Source of the DNA: Lepidurus packardi
Lineage: Eukaryota > Arthropoda > Branchiopoda > Notostraca > Triopsidae
NCBI GenBank assembly: GCA_023053545.1
Contig: JAKZAN010000078.1
Location: 83,834-147,833 of the forward strand
Length of the DNA stretch: 64,000 nucleotides
Reading direction: 5' to 3'
In this document: positions 57,588 to 64,000 of the stretch, in pieces
How positions within the stretch are numbered: position 1 is the stretch's first letter
How the letters are laid out: each line of letters starts with the position of its first letter
Notes under the pieces: model-generated
What the model was told of the DNA's origin: nothing
Database searches by the model: none
The model's input: the letters and a program-made list of their open reading frames with translations, nothing else
Translations under genes and position numbers: made by a program

Positions 57588-58115
57588 TTATTGTAATTGG
57601 TATATTTCAGGGAGATTTCGGCCTAAACCATCATAGTCTAATCCGTAACCTACTATAAATTTATCGGGTATTCTGATGCCAACATAATCCAATTTAATGT
57701 CTTTTTTGTAAGCATCTGGCTTTAAAAATAAAGTGGCAATCTTAAAATGTTTCACATTGTGCTGTTTGAAAATGTGCTTCAATTGAGCTATAGTATTGCC
57801 AGTATCAACAATATCTTCCACGATTATGACAGTTCTACCAGTCAGATCTTGATTAATACCGATAAGCTGTTGGACCTCATTTGTAGACGATAAGCCTTCA
57901 TAGGAAGCCATTTTTACGAAAGAAACTTCGCAAGGCTTTTTATAGTGTTTTAATAAATCTGAAACCACCATAAAAGATCCGTTCAACACCCCTATAAAAA
58001 CAGGTATTTCATCAGCAAAATCTGCTTCAATTTGTGTCGCCATTGCAGCAAGAGCAAAATCAATCTCAGCCGACTTTATGAACGGCACAAAAGTTTTATC
58101 GTGAAGTTTAATCAC
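57588..58115 (-). CDS. hpt: Hypoxanthine phosphoribosyltransferase
   Basis: A 175-residue purine-salvage enzyme making IMP or GMP from the free base and PRPP. The PRPP loop is VIIVEDIVDTGNTIAQLKHIF near residue 96, with FIGVLNGSFMVVSDLLKHY near 40 and the flexible-loop region VKMASYEGLSSTNEVQQL near 67. The start is a GTG at 58115; no in-frame ATG is nearer, and ATGTGA at this spot is out of frame. A -7 box lies 23 bases upstream. Confidence 0.93.
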   Translation of the reverse strand: MIKLHDKTFVPFIKSAEIDFALAAMATQIEADFADEIPVFIGVLNGSFMVVSDLLKHYKKPCEVSFVKMASYEGLSSTNEVQQLIGINQDLTGRTVIIVEDIVDTGNTIAQLKHIFKQHNVKHFKIATLFLKPDAYKKDIKLDYVGIRIPDKFIVGYGLDYDGLGRNLPEIYQLQ

Positions 58116-58138
58116 ATTGGTGCTATTAAAATAATGCG

Positions 58139-58146
58139 CAAATATA
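58139..58146 (-). promoter_or_regulatory. hpt -7 promoter box next to a dyad
   Basis: Minus-strand TATATTTG fits TAnnTTTG. Directly upstream is ACTGA-N7-TCAGT (58146-58162), flanked by GCGC on both sides, which could be a regulator site. Confidence 0.4.
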
Positions 58147-58284
58147 CTGATTAGTATTCAGTAAGGCGCATCATAAATTTAGTAATTAACTTGAAATACG
58201 GTATATAGCTCAATTTTAATTTGTGTTTAATTTAATATTATTCCCCAAGCTTTTAAATCAAGTTTAATATCTACCGAAATTCAA

Positions 58285-58304
58285 TTGATTAAATTTGATT
58301 AAAT
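58285..58304. promoter_or_regulatory. Tandem TTGATTAAAT boxes
   Basis: Two perfect, adjacent copies of TTGATTAAAT end 20 bases before the start of the disordered-protein gene. Period 10 puts them on one face of the helix. The TTGAT core is the half-site bound by Fnr-type proteins, and a Crp/Fnr-fused regulator is encoded 1.2 kb away; arms are in direct, not inverted, order. Confidence 0.35.
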
Positions 58305-58324
58305 CACCATAAAAATCAAGTAAA

Positions 58325-58687
58325 ATGGAAAATAGAGAAGAACAGTATAGCCGCCGTGGAATGACTTCCGAAAATCCTGGAGACATCAACCCAGAAGACA
58401 TTCAGCACCGTTCGCCCGCAAAAGAAATTAGTGAAACTGAGCACCTCGATATCAAAGAAAGTGGTTCAGGCAAAGCCGACAGCTACAGGCCGCCAGTAGA
58501 ATTTACCAGCGAACCCATTACGCAAATTGACGAAGGAACAAAAGCGCTTCAAAGCAAAAGCGACAACCTCACGAAATCTGAAACCGAAAAAGAAAACGCA
58601 GCTAAACTTCCTGCTGATGACCGCGACTTACGCAATTCCGAAACAGACTGGAATGCGGAACAAAATGAGTCCGGCAGGCACAAATAA
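58325..58687 (+). CDS. Hydrophilic acidic protein, probably disordered
   Basis: A 120-residue protein rich in E, K, D, N and S with almost no hydrophobic residues and no cysteine (for example SDNLTKSETEKENAAKLPADDRDLRNSETDWNAEQ). No signal peptide, membrane segment or fold is evident, and I recognise no family. Composition resembles stress-induced intrinsically disordered proteins. Its neighbour is a BON-domain gene in the same direction, and beyond that a sensor kinase pair, which suggests a stress-response role; that is inference from context only. Confidence 0.7.
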   Translation: MENREEQYSRRGMTSENPGDINPEDIQHRSPAKEISETEHLDIKESGSGKADSYRPPVEFTSEPITQIDEGTKALQSKSDNLTKSETEKENAAKLPADDRDLRNSETDWNAEQNESGRHK

Positions 58688-58770
58688 TGCGTTTTTGAAT
58701 ATCTTTTGTTAATCTATAAATTTCTGCGGCCTTCGTGATAAAAATCATATTTTACCTCAAAATAGCCACT

Positions 58771-58778
58771 TACTTTTG
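58771..58778 (+). promoter_or_regulatory. -7 promoter box of the BON gene
   Basis: TACTTTTG fits TAnnTTTG, 50 bases before the ATG at 58829. No clear -33 TTG. Confidence 0.4.
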
Positions 58779-58828
58779 CTTCACAACTACAGGATGTCCC
58801 CGTGTCCTGGGCGGTGCAATAAAAATAA

Positions 58829-59482
58829 ATGGCTGTGAACACCAATTTAGAACGGAAAATATTGACCACAATTGCGAATGAACCTTTGCTGAAAGGCGCG
58901 AAATTTCGCGTTGATTCTCGGGAAGAAACAGTAGTGCTGACTGGGATTGTGGACCAATACCGCAAAAAAGTACTTGCCGAAAAATTGGTATCCAAAATAG
59001 ACGGCAGCAAAAAAGTAAACCTATTCGTATCTGTTGAGCCCGCCGCAGGGCTAACAACCGATCGCGAAATAATTGACCAGATTAGCATTTCATTTCAAAA
59101 AAACTTTGGCGAATCATGTCAAAAAATCAATGTTTCTGTCGACAATGGTTTTGTGCACCTAGGCGGCGAACTGAAATGGAACTATCAAAAAGAGCTGGCT
59201 ACTGAATCGATTTGTGAAATTAAGGGTATTCGAAACATTTTGAACGAAATTTCAATCTCTGCATACTCAGAAGACCAATTGCTAAAGCGCAAAATACTTA
59301 GCGCCATATCAATGGTTTATAGCGGACCCATTGAAATTTCGATCTCCGGGACGACAGTCATTTTATCAGGAAAAGTTAGCGCGCCAGAGGAAATACAAAC
59401 CATTGAGCGCGTGGCTTGGGACGTGCTTGGTAACCGAAAACTAGAAAGTAGATTGTTGATTTCGTTAGAAAACGAAGCTTAG
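58829..59482 (+). CDS. Triple BON-domain protein
   Basis: A 217-residue protein made of three BON domains, roughly residues 5-72, 76-140 and 147-214. Each shows the alpha-beta pattern and the small conserved segment: KFRVDSREETVVLTGIVDQYRKKVLAEKLV in the first, INVSVDNGFVHLGGELKWNYQKELATESICEIKGI in the second, ISISGTTVILSGKVSAPEEIQTIERVAWDVLG in the third. BON domains bind membranes or phospholipids and occur in OsmY-type osmotic stress proteins. Unlike OsmY, no signal peptide is visible, so it is probably cytoplasmic. Its stop overlaps the regulator gene tail to tail by 4 bases. Confidence 0.88.
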   Translation: MAVNTNLERKILTTIANEPLLKGAKFRVDSREETVVLTGIVDQYRKKVLAEKLVSKIDGSKKVNLFVSVEPAAGLTTDREIIDQISISFQKNFGESCQKINVSVDNGFVHLGGELKWNYQKELATESICEIKGIRNILNEISISAYSEDQLLKRKILSAISMVYSGPIEISISGTTVILSGKVSAPEEIQTIERVAWDVLGNRKLESRLLISLENEA

Positions 59483-60522
59483 TTTTTGATCCGTTCTAGC
59501 GCACTTAAATTGAGTACCACGATAGTGCTTCCTTTTTTATCTATCAAACCTTCATTTTTAAAATCGGTCAATGAGCGGCTCACTGTTTCCGGCGCAGTTC
59601 CAGACAATGAAGCCAAATCGCTCCGGCTGGCTTGAAAAGCGTTCTGATTATGCTGGTTATATAATTTTACGATTGCGTCCGCAATCCTTTTCCGAACTGA
59701 TTGATAAGCCAACTGCAATAAATGTTCTTCCTTTTGCGTAATCTGGTTGGACAAAATGCGAATAAATTCGCCTGCTACATCAGGAAACAAAGCGATAAAT
59801 TTCTCCAACTGATCTTTCGGAAAAAATGCGGTTTGGCTTTCCTCCATTGCCGTTGCAGTGTCGCCGTATTCAGCATTTGCAAATAGCGCATTCACACCAA
59901 GAAATTGATCTTTTTCGAAAATACCGGTCATTAATTCGCGGCCATCCTCGGTCATTTTCATGGTTTTTATTTTGCCACCCACCACTAAATGAATTCCGTG
60001 TGCATGATCCCCCTCATCATAAAGTACTTGATTCTTCTTGAAGGATCTTATTTTTCGTTCTTTAATTGTGCTTTTAAGTTCGTCCCACCCATTTTTTTTC
60101 GAAACAATGCTATCCAGCGCATCAATTGTTTTGCTATAAAAATCCTTCTGCAAATCTTTCTTCCGCAACCTAGTTTCAATCGCATTAAGCAACTCAACAT
60201 CATCAAAAGGCTTGGTTAAGTAGTCATCAGCACCCATTTCCATTCCCTTTCGCAAATCTGTGCGCTCGGATTTTGCAGTAATAAACACAAAAGGAATTGT
60301 GCTGGTTTCTGGGTTTTCATTAAGCGCCGTTAGCACGCCGTAGCCGTCCACGTCCGGCATCATGATATCGCATAAAATTATATCGGGCTGAAACTGCAAT
60401 GTTTTCTCAATGCCAATTTGGCCATTTTCTACTGATGCTACATCATAGCCTGAAAGCATCAAAATTTCAACGACATTCTCGCGAATATCTTCATTGTCTT
60501 CAATAATTAGAACTTTAGTCAT
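59479..60522 (-). CDS. Response regulator fused to Crp/Fnr-type DNA-binding protein
   Basis: A 347-residue regulator. Residues 1-120 are a receiver with acidic pocket EDNEDIR, phospho-acceptor Asp52 in IILCDIMMPDVDGYG, and FITAKSER. Residues 145-255 form a cyclic-nucleotide-like beta-roll (YDEGDHAHGIHLVVGGKIKTMKM). Residues 275-345 are a Crp-type winged helix with recognition helix SRSDLASLSGTAPETVSRSLTDFKNEGLIDKKG. The E-x-x-S-R there matches the residues Fnr uses to read TTGAT. No Fe-S cysteine cluster is seen, so phosphorylation by the kinase encoded 8 bases into overlap upstream is the likely input. Confidence 0.9.
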   Translation of the reverse strand: MTKVLIIEDNEDIRENVVEILMLSGYDVASVENGQIGIEKTLQFQPDIILCDIMMPDVDGYGVLTALNENPETSTIPFVFITAKSERTDLRKGMEMGADDYLTKPFDDVELLNAIETRLRKKDLQKDFYSKTIDALDSIVSKKNGWDELKSTIKERKIRSFKKNQVLYDEGDHAHGIHLVVGGKIKTMKMTEDGRELMTGIFEKDQFLGVNALFANAEYGDTATAMEESQTAFFPKDQLEKFIALFPDVAGEFIRILSNQITQKEEHLLQLAYQSVRKRIADAIVKLYNQHNQNAFQASRSDLASLSGTAPETVSRSLTDFKNEGLIDKKGSTIVVLNLSALERIKN

Positions 60523-61702
60523 GTGTTGGAAATGTAAGTGTAAAAATTGTGCCTTCGGTTTGATTGCTTTTAAAATCGATTGTGCCGTCCATCAATTGAA
60601 CATGCTGTGCTACAATATTAAGCCCTAATCCGGTCCCTGCAATATTTCCAGTGTTGTGCGCCCTAAAAAACGCTTCAAACAAATATTTCTGGTCGTCTGG
60701 CGGAATACCAATGCCGTTATCCTTCACGATGATGCTGCACGTACTTTCAGAAACCTTGGATTCGAACGTAATTATAGTGCTATCTCCAGCATACTTCACA
60801 GCGTTCGTAATTAGATTGACAATACAATTGGTGAGTAAATTGCGATCAAGCACCACAATACTACCACCAAAGTGTGTGTGAATAATTTGCTGATTTCCCT
60901 TAACCAATTGCTGCATTTCATCAGTAATATCCGCAGCAAGTGTTTTCAAATCAAACTCGGAATACTGCTTTTGCACTTTGCCCGCTTCAAGTTTTTCAAT
61001 TTGCAGAAAATTATTCAAAATAACTGTAAGTCCAGCGACTGAGCTTTTTATTTTTCCAACGTGCCTAGAAATTTCTTTCAGTTGCAGTGGCTCAGCATAT
61101 TTGTCAATTAACGACGCAGAAAGTTGAACGGTACTTAGCGGCGTTCGAAATTCGTGCGAAGCCATTGATAGAAACCTGCTTTTGAGTTTTCCAAGTTCTT
61201 TCTCTTTCTCAAGCAACTCGCTCAATTGCGTTTTTGCATCTTCCAATTCCGTAATACTTGTGTTTAAGGATAACGTTCGGATTTCAACCAACTCCTCTAA
61301 ATGTGCTGCATAATCTTTTAGCCGCTCTTCATAGGTTTTTTGCTGGCTTAAATCGTGTATAAAACCAACATAAACACTTCTTTCACCAAACTTCACTTCA
61401 CTTACGCCCAATTTTAAAGGAAATAAACTACCGTCTTTGCGCAAACCCTGCACTTCTCGTCCAACCCCAATAATGTGTCGCTTGCCAGTTTCTTTATATC
61501 TTTTCAGATAATAATCGTGCTGAATGCTATCAGGTGGCGGCATCAACATCGAAATATTTTTGCCTTTAAGCTCATCCGTTGAATAACCAAAAAGTCGGCT
61601 CGCAGAAGGATTAAAACTATCGATAATTCCTCGCTCATCAATGGTAATAATCCCGTCAATAGCATTCTGAATAAAGGCGTGAAGCAAGTCCGTGTCTTTC
61701 AT
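60515..61702 (-). CDS. PAS sensor histidine kinase with FixL-like haem-pocket residues
   Basis: A 395-residue kinase without membrane segments. Residues 5-120 form one PAS domain. Its SIQHDYYLKRYKETGKRHII and GVGREVQG carry His62, His76 and Arg82 at exactly the spacing of His200, His214 and Arg220 in Bradyrhizobium FixL, the proximal haem ligand and oxygen-sensing residues. A coiled coil (about 120-175) leads to HisKA with His183 in SMASHEFRTPLSTVQLS, then HATPase with NLITNAVKY, DNGIGIP and GTGLGLNIV. It overlaps the receiver-Crp gene by 8 bases. Haem and oxygen sensing are inferred from the residues; many related PAS domains keep part of this pattern without haem. Confidence 0.92.
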   Translation of the reverse strand: MKDTDLLHAFIQNAIDGIITIDERGIIDSFNPSASRLFGYSTDELKGKNISMLMPPPDSIQHDYYLKRYKETGKRHIIGVGREVQGLRKDGSLFPLKLGVSEVKFGERSVYVGFIHDLSQQKTYEERLKDYAAHLEELVEIRTLSLNTSITELEDAKTQLSELLEKEKELGKLKSRFLSMASHEFRTPLSTVQLSASLIDKYAEPLQLKEISRHVGKIKSSVAGLTVILNNFLQIEKLEAGKVQKQYSEFDLKTLAADITDEMQQLVKGNQQIIHTHFGGSIVVLDRNLLTNCIVNLITNAVKYAGDSTIITFESKVSESTCSIIVKDNGIGIPPDDQKYLFEAFFRAHNTGNIAGTGLGLNIVAQHVQLMDGTIDFKSNQTEGTIFTLTFPTHD

Positions 61703-61709
61703 TTTAAGG

Positions 61710-61725
61710 GTATTTGGCCAAATAC
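61710..61725. promoter_or_regulatory. Perfect 16-bp palindrome at the kinase operon start
   Basis: GTATTTGGCCAAATAC is fully self-complementary and lies between the -7 box (sharing one base) and the kinase ATG at 61702, over the expected transcription start. That position suits a repressor. Confidence 0.55.
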
Positions 61726-61732
61726 AAAGGTA
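61725..61732 (-). promoter_or_regulatory. -7 promoter box of the kinase operon
   Basis: Minus-strand TACCTTTG fits TAnnTTTG, 22 bases before the kinase ATG. No -33 TTG at standard spacing. Confidence 0.45.
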
Positions 61733-61798
61733 AAAAAATTTGGAAGCGATTTCACTTTTGGCCGCGACATTACGACTTAGGGCGTTTCAACTATCATG

Positions 61799-61878
61799 GC
61801 GTCCGAGCGGGCTTTCCGTTGCAATCTTTTTGTTCGTGCCTCTCAAAAAGGATTTCCACTGCAATCCCTGACGCGCTC
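61799..61878 (+). repeat. Dispersed intergenic repeat, copy F
   Basis: Best-preserved copy in the plus orientation, and the main content of the 377-base gap between the kinase and lipoprotein genes. Blocks: GCGTCCGAGCGGGCTTTCCG, TTGCAATCTTTTTG, a loop, CTCAAAAAGGATTTCCAC and TGCAATCCCTGACGCGCTC. TGCAATC appears in direct order on both sides of the T5/A5 stem. Octamer repeats flank it on both sides. Confidence 0.75.
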
Positions 61879-61948
61879 AACTTTGTGGGCACGAGCCAGA
61901 GGCATCGCGCTAGCCCTATGACATCTAATCATCTCGCTAGCTAGGCTG

Positions 61949-61996
61949 CGACATTGCGACCTTAAGACTTTACGACTTTATAACACTAAGACTATA
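61949..61996 (+). repeat. Degenerate octamer tandem repeat
   Basis: Six consecutive eight-base units: CGACATTG, CGACCTTA, AGACTTTA, CGACTTTA, TAACACTA, AGACTATA. Two related units (CGACATTA, CGACTTAG) lie at 61765-61780 on the other side of repeat copy F. No coding potential. Confidence 0.55.
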
Positions 61997-62031
61997 TTTT
62001 TTATTACTATATTTATGATGTTGGTCATTTA

Positions 62032-62058
62032 TTGAAAGCTTGATCCCTTTTAAATTTG
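62032..62058 (+). promoter_or_regulatory. Promoter of the lipoprotein gene
   Basis: TAAATTTG (62051-62058) fits TAnnTTTG, and a TTG at 62032-62034 stands 16 bases upstream, slightly short of the usual range. The ATG is 21 bases downstream. Confidence 0.45.
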
Positions 62059-62079
62059 ACAGCTGTAAAATATTGCTAC

Positions 62080-62538
62080 ATGAAAATACCCATAAAAAAT
62101 ACTGCTTTCCTTTTTTTGATGTTTGCTCTTTTAGTGCGGGGATGCGCCAAAGAAGACGAACAAGAATCTGACGATGATCAAAACACAAGAAAAGAACTCA
62201 CACTAACCGAAAAAAATCGCGTGCTGGCAGAATGGGATAAGTTCTATGTTTCTTCGGAAAAATTAATCGCGGATGCCGAAAAAAATCTACAAACGCTTTC
62301 TATAAAAAAACAAACAGCAGACCCCGAAGAAAAAGCGAAAATTGCAGAAGTTCTGGACCGTTGCCATGTTCAATTGGATAAACTCAAAGACCAACTGAAA
62401 TTTCGAGATGTTGATTTTAGACGCACAAAAACCATTGACAACATTTTGGTTCGCAGAAGTATTGCATTCAAAAACGCCTTTCTGCATCAACTTTTGGAAA
62501 TAAACAATGAAATGGAAAACCTTTTGGAAGACAATTAG
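62080..62538 (+). CDS. Putative lipoprotein of unknown function
   Basis: A 152-residue protein from the ATG at 62080; an earlier in-frame start adds residues before the signal and overlaps the promoter. MKIPIKNTAFLFLMFALLVRGC is a lipoprotein signal with the acylated cysteine at about position 22. The mature part is helical, highly charged and mostly lysine- and glutamate-rich (EKNRVLAEWDKFYVSSEKLIADAEKNLQTLSIKKQTADPEEKAKIAEVLDRC), likely a coiled coil. I do not recognise the family. Single gene between the kinase operon and purK. Confidence 0.75.
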   Translation: MKIPIKNTAFLFLMFALLVRGCAKEDEQESDDDQNTRKELTLTEKNRVLAEWDKFYVSSEKLIADAEKNLQTLSIKKQTADPEEKAKIAEVLDRCHVQLDKLKDQLKFRDVDFRRTKTIDNILVRRSIAFKNAFLHQLLEINNEMENLLEDN

Positions 62539-62612
62539 CTAAGTCTTGCCGCAACAAATCCATTACTTTCTTGGAATGCAAATTTGGGCTTTTCCAAAAA
62601 TTACATTTTGAC

Positions 62613-62620
62613 TATATTTG
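62613..62620 (+). promoter_or_regulatory. purK -7 promoter box
   Basis: TATATTTG fits TAnnTTTG, 16 bases before the purK ATG. TTG triplets nearby are too close or too far for a standard -33 element. Confidence 0.45.
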
Positions 62621-62636
62621 CACCAAACAACACCTG

Positions 62637-63800
62637 ATGAACTATTTCTCGTCCGACTTTACACTCGGAATTCTTGGCGGCGGACAACTTGGTAAAATGC
62701 TGCTTTTCGAAACCCGAAAATTTGATATCAAAACTTATGTGATCGACCCCGCAACCGATGCACCTTCTGCTCTAGCCTGCAATAAATTCTTTGAAGGCGA
62801 TTTGATGGATTATAACACGGTTTACGAATTTGGTAAAAAGGTTGATGTGTTAACATTCGAAATTGAGCACGTCAATATTGACGCGTTAGCACAATTGGAA
62901 AACGAAGGCGTAAAAGTTTACCCTTCACCACAAACACTCAAAAACATTCAGGACAAAGGCATTCAAAAGCAGTTTTACAAAACACACAATATTCCAACAG
63001 CAGATTTCTCCTTATACGGTTCACCTACCGAATTGAAACTAGCGGTTGAACAAAATAGAGTTGCATTGCCATTCATTTGGAAAAGCACTAAATTTGGATA
63101 CGATGGCAACGGTGTCAAAGCAATTCGAACCATTGCTGATCTGGACAATTTGCCCGATACGCCGTGTTTAGCCGAAGACATGATCCCGTTCAAAAACGAA
63201 TTGGCCGTGATTGTGGCTAGAAATCCATCTGGCGAAATCAGGACATATCCTGTTGTGGAAATGGAATTTCACCCAGAAGCAAACCAAGTTGAATATGTTA
63301 TTTGTCCTGCAAGAATCGACGAAGCAGTCGCACAAAAAGCGCGAACATTAGCACTAGAAGTTTCTAAAGCATTCAACCATGTTGGTTTATTGGCAGTTGA
63401 GATGTTTCAAACCGAAGATGATCAGATATTGGTGAACGAAGTTGCCCCACGCCCACATAATTCCGGGCACTACTCGATTGAAGGCAGCTATGCCTCGCAA
63501 TTTGAAAACCATTTGCGCGCTATTTTAGACTTGCCTTTGGGCAATACAGATAGCAAAGCCGCAGGTATTATGGTGAACTTAGTTGGCGCAGAAGGCTTTG
63601 CCGGAAATGTAATCTATGAAAACATGAACGAAATCCTTGCAATTGATGGCGTAACCCCGCATATATATGGCAAGAAACAAACCCGTCCATTCAGAAAAAT
63701 GGGACATGTGACCATTATTAACGCTGACATAAATGCAGCTAGAATTATTGCAGAACAAGTAAAAAATACAATTCGCGTCATCGCAGATAAAAAAATCTAA
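62637..63800 (+). CDS. purK: 5-(carboxyamino)imidazole ribonucleotide synthase
   Basis: A 387-residue ATP-grasp enzyme that makes N5-CAIR from AIR, bicarbonate and ATP in purine synthesis. The ATG at 62637 (MNYFSSDFTLGILGGGQLGKMLL) is preferred over the upstream start, which would run through the -7 box. Motifs: ILGGGQLGKM, FEIEHVNIDALAQLE near residue 77, FIWKSTKFGYDGNGVKAI near 145, EDMIPFKNELAVIVARN near 180, and the metal-binding VNEVAPRPHNSGHYSIEGSYASQFENHLRAI near 265-295. It precedes purE by 2 bases. Confidence 0.96.
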   Translation: MNYFSSDFTLGILGGGQLGKMLLFETRKFDIKTYVIDPATDAPSALACNKFFEGDLMDYNTVYEFGKKVDVLTFEIEHVNIDALAQLENEGVKVYPSPQTLKNIQDKGIQKQFYKTHNIPTADFSLYGSPTELKLAVEQNRVALPFIWKSTKFGYDGNGVKAIRTIADLDNLPDTPCLAEDMIPFKNELAVIVARNPSGEIRTYPVVEMEFHPEANQVEYVICPARIDEAVAQKARTLALEVSKAFNHVGLLAVEMFQTEDDQILVNEVAPRPHNSGHYSIEGSYASQFENHLRAILDLPLGNTDSKAAGIMVNLVGAEGFAGNVIYENMNEILAIDGVTPHIYGKKQTRPFRKMGHVTIINADINAARIIAEQVKNTIRVIADKKI

Positions 63801-63802
63801 TT

Positions 63803-64000
63803 ATGAAAGTAGCCGTAATTATGGGCAGTATTTCCGACATGCCTGTCATGCAAGAAGCAATTGATATCCTGAAAGAATTCGGAATTGAAACTGAAATTGA
63901 TATCGTTTCGGCACACAGAACACCGGAAAAATTATTCGACTTTAGCAAAAATGCACATCTAAAAGGTATTGCTGTTATAATTGCTGGCGCAGGCGGCGCC
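63803..64000 (+). CDS. purE: N5-CAIR mutase PurE, partial (3' end outside window)
   Basis: The first 66 codons run to the right edge. The translation starts MKVAVIMGSISDMPVMQEAI and contains VSAHRTPEKLFDFSKNAHLKG and IIAGAGGA; the Ser of MGSISD and the SAHRTP block are the substrate-binding and catalytic parts of class I PurE, which converts N5-CAIR to CAIR. It starts 2 bases after purK, the usual purK-purE order. Confidence 0.95.
   Translation, partial: MKVAVIMGSISDMPVMQEAIDILKEFGIETEIDIVSAHRTPEKLFDFSKNAHLKGIAVIIAGAGGA

Noticed and set aside
61703-62079. Possible small RNA or tRNA in the long gap
   Set aside because: No cloverleaf, CCA end or conserved RNA is seen; content is the repeat copy, octamer units and a promoter.

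Overview
The window is a contiguous piece of a Bacteroidota chromosome, most likely a Flavobacterium-type member of the Flavobacteriaceae. Reasons: an intact str-S10-spc-alpha ribosomal supercluster followed by carA, eno and gltA; a SusC/SusD pair; an S46 dipeptidyl-peptidase; weak Shine-Dalgarno sequences; many intergenic matches to the Bacteroidota promoter box TAnnTTTG; low overall GC; and a dispersed GC-richer intergenic repeat of a kind I recall from flavobacterial genomes. No tRNA, rRNA, CRISPR array, transposase or prophage gene was seen.

Layout. 1-8265 (minus): end of a surface-polysaccharide operon with one upstream promoter (8324-8352): UDP-GlcNAc C4-epimerase, UDP-glucose dehydrogenase, a second nucleotide-sugar dehydrogenase, RfbB, WecB, GT32 and GT4 glycosyltransferases and an EpsG-like polymerase cut by the left edge. 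8364-18017: recR, a sodium:solute symporter, a CoA-binding protein, an HTH regulator/membrane-protein pair with its own palindromic operator, two guanidino-group enzymes (CtlX and an arginine-deiminase relative), gltA, eno, carA. 18320-35424 (minus): one long ribosomal unit from rpsL to rplQ, with fusA, secY, infA, rpmJ and rpoA. It has a clear promoter before rpsL and a hairpin terminator after rplQ. rplC carries one single-base insertion and rpsG two, all in homopolymers.

35599-45356 (mostly plus): an Omp85-type barrel, a SusC/SusD transporter, rlmB, a rhomboid protease and rarA. 45353-54292 (mostly minus): a secreted protein of unknown role, an ABC ATPase/permease/CxxC-protein operon resembling Zur-regulated zinc systems of Proteobacteria, a YjjG phosphatase, radC, mpl and the S46 peptidase. 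54622-58115 (minus): obgE, a CNNM/CorC-type protein, adk, hpt. 58325-61702: a signalling and stress module with a disordered acidic protein, a triple-BON protein, a receiver-Crp/Fnr fusion regulator and a PAS histidine kinase whose PAS domain carries the FixL haem-pocket residues. 62080-64000 (plus): a lipoprotein, purK and the start of purE.

Most interesting points: three homopolymer indels in essential ribosomal genes within 3.2 kb; the FixL-like kinase with its fused Crp/Fnr regulator and a perfect 16-bp palindrome at the start of the operon; the HTH pair operator; the zinc-like ABC operon; three genes arranged as TAnnTTTG-N4-ATG, implying leaderless mRNAs; and at least seven copies of one intergenic repeat family.
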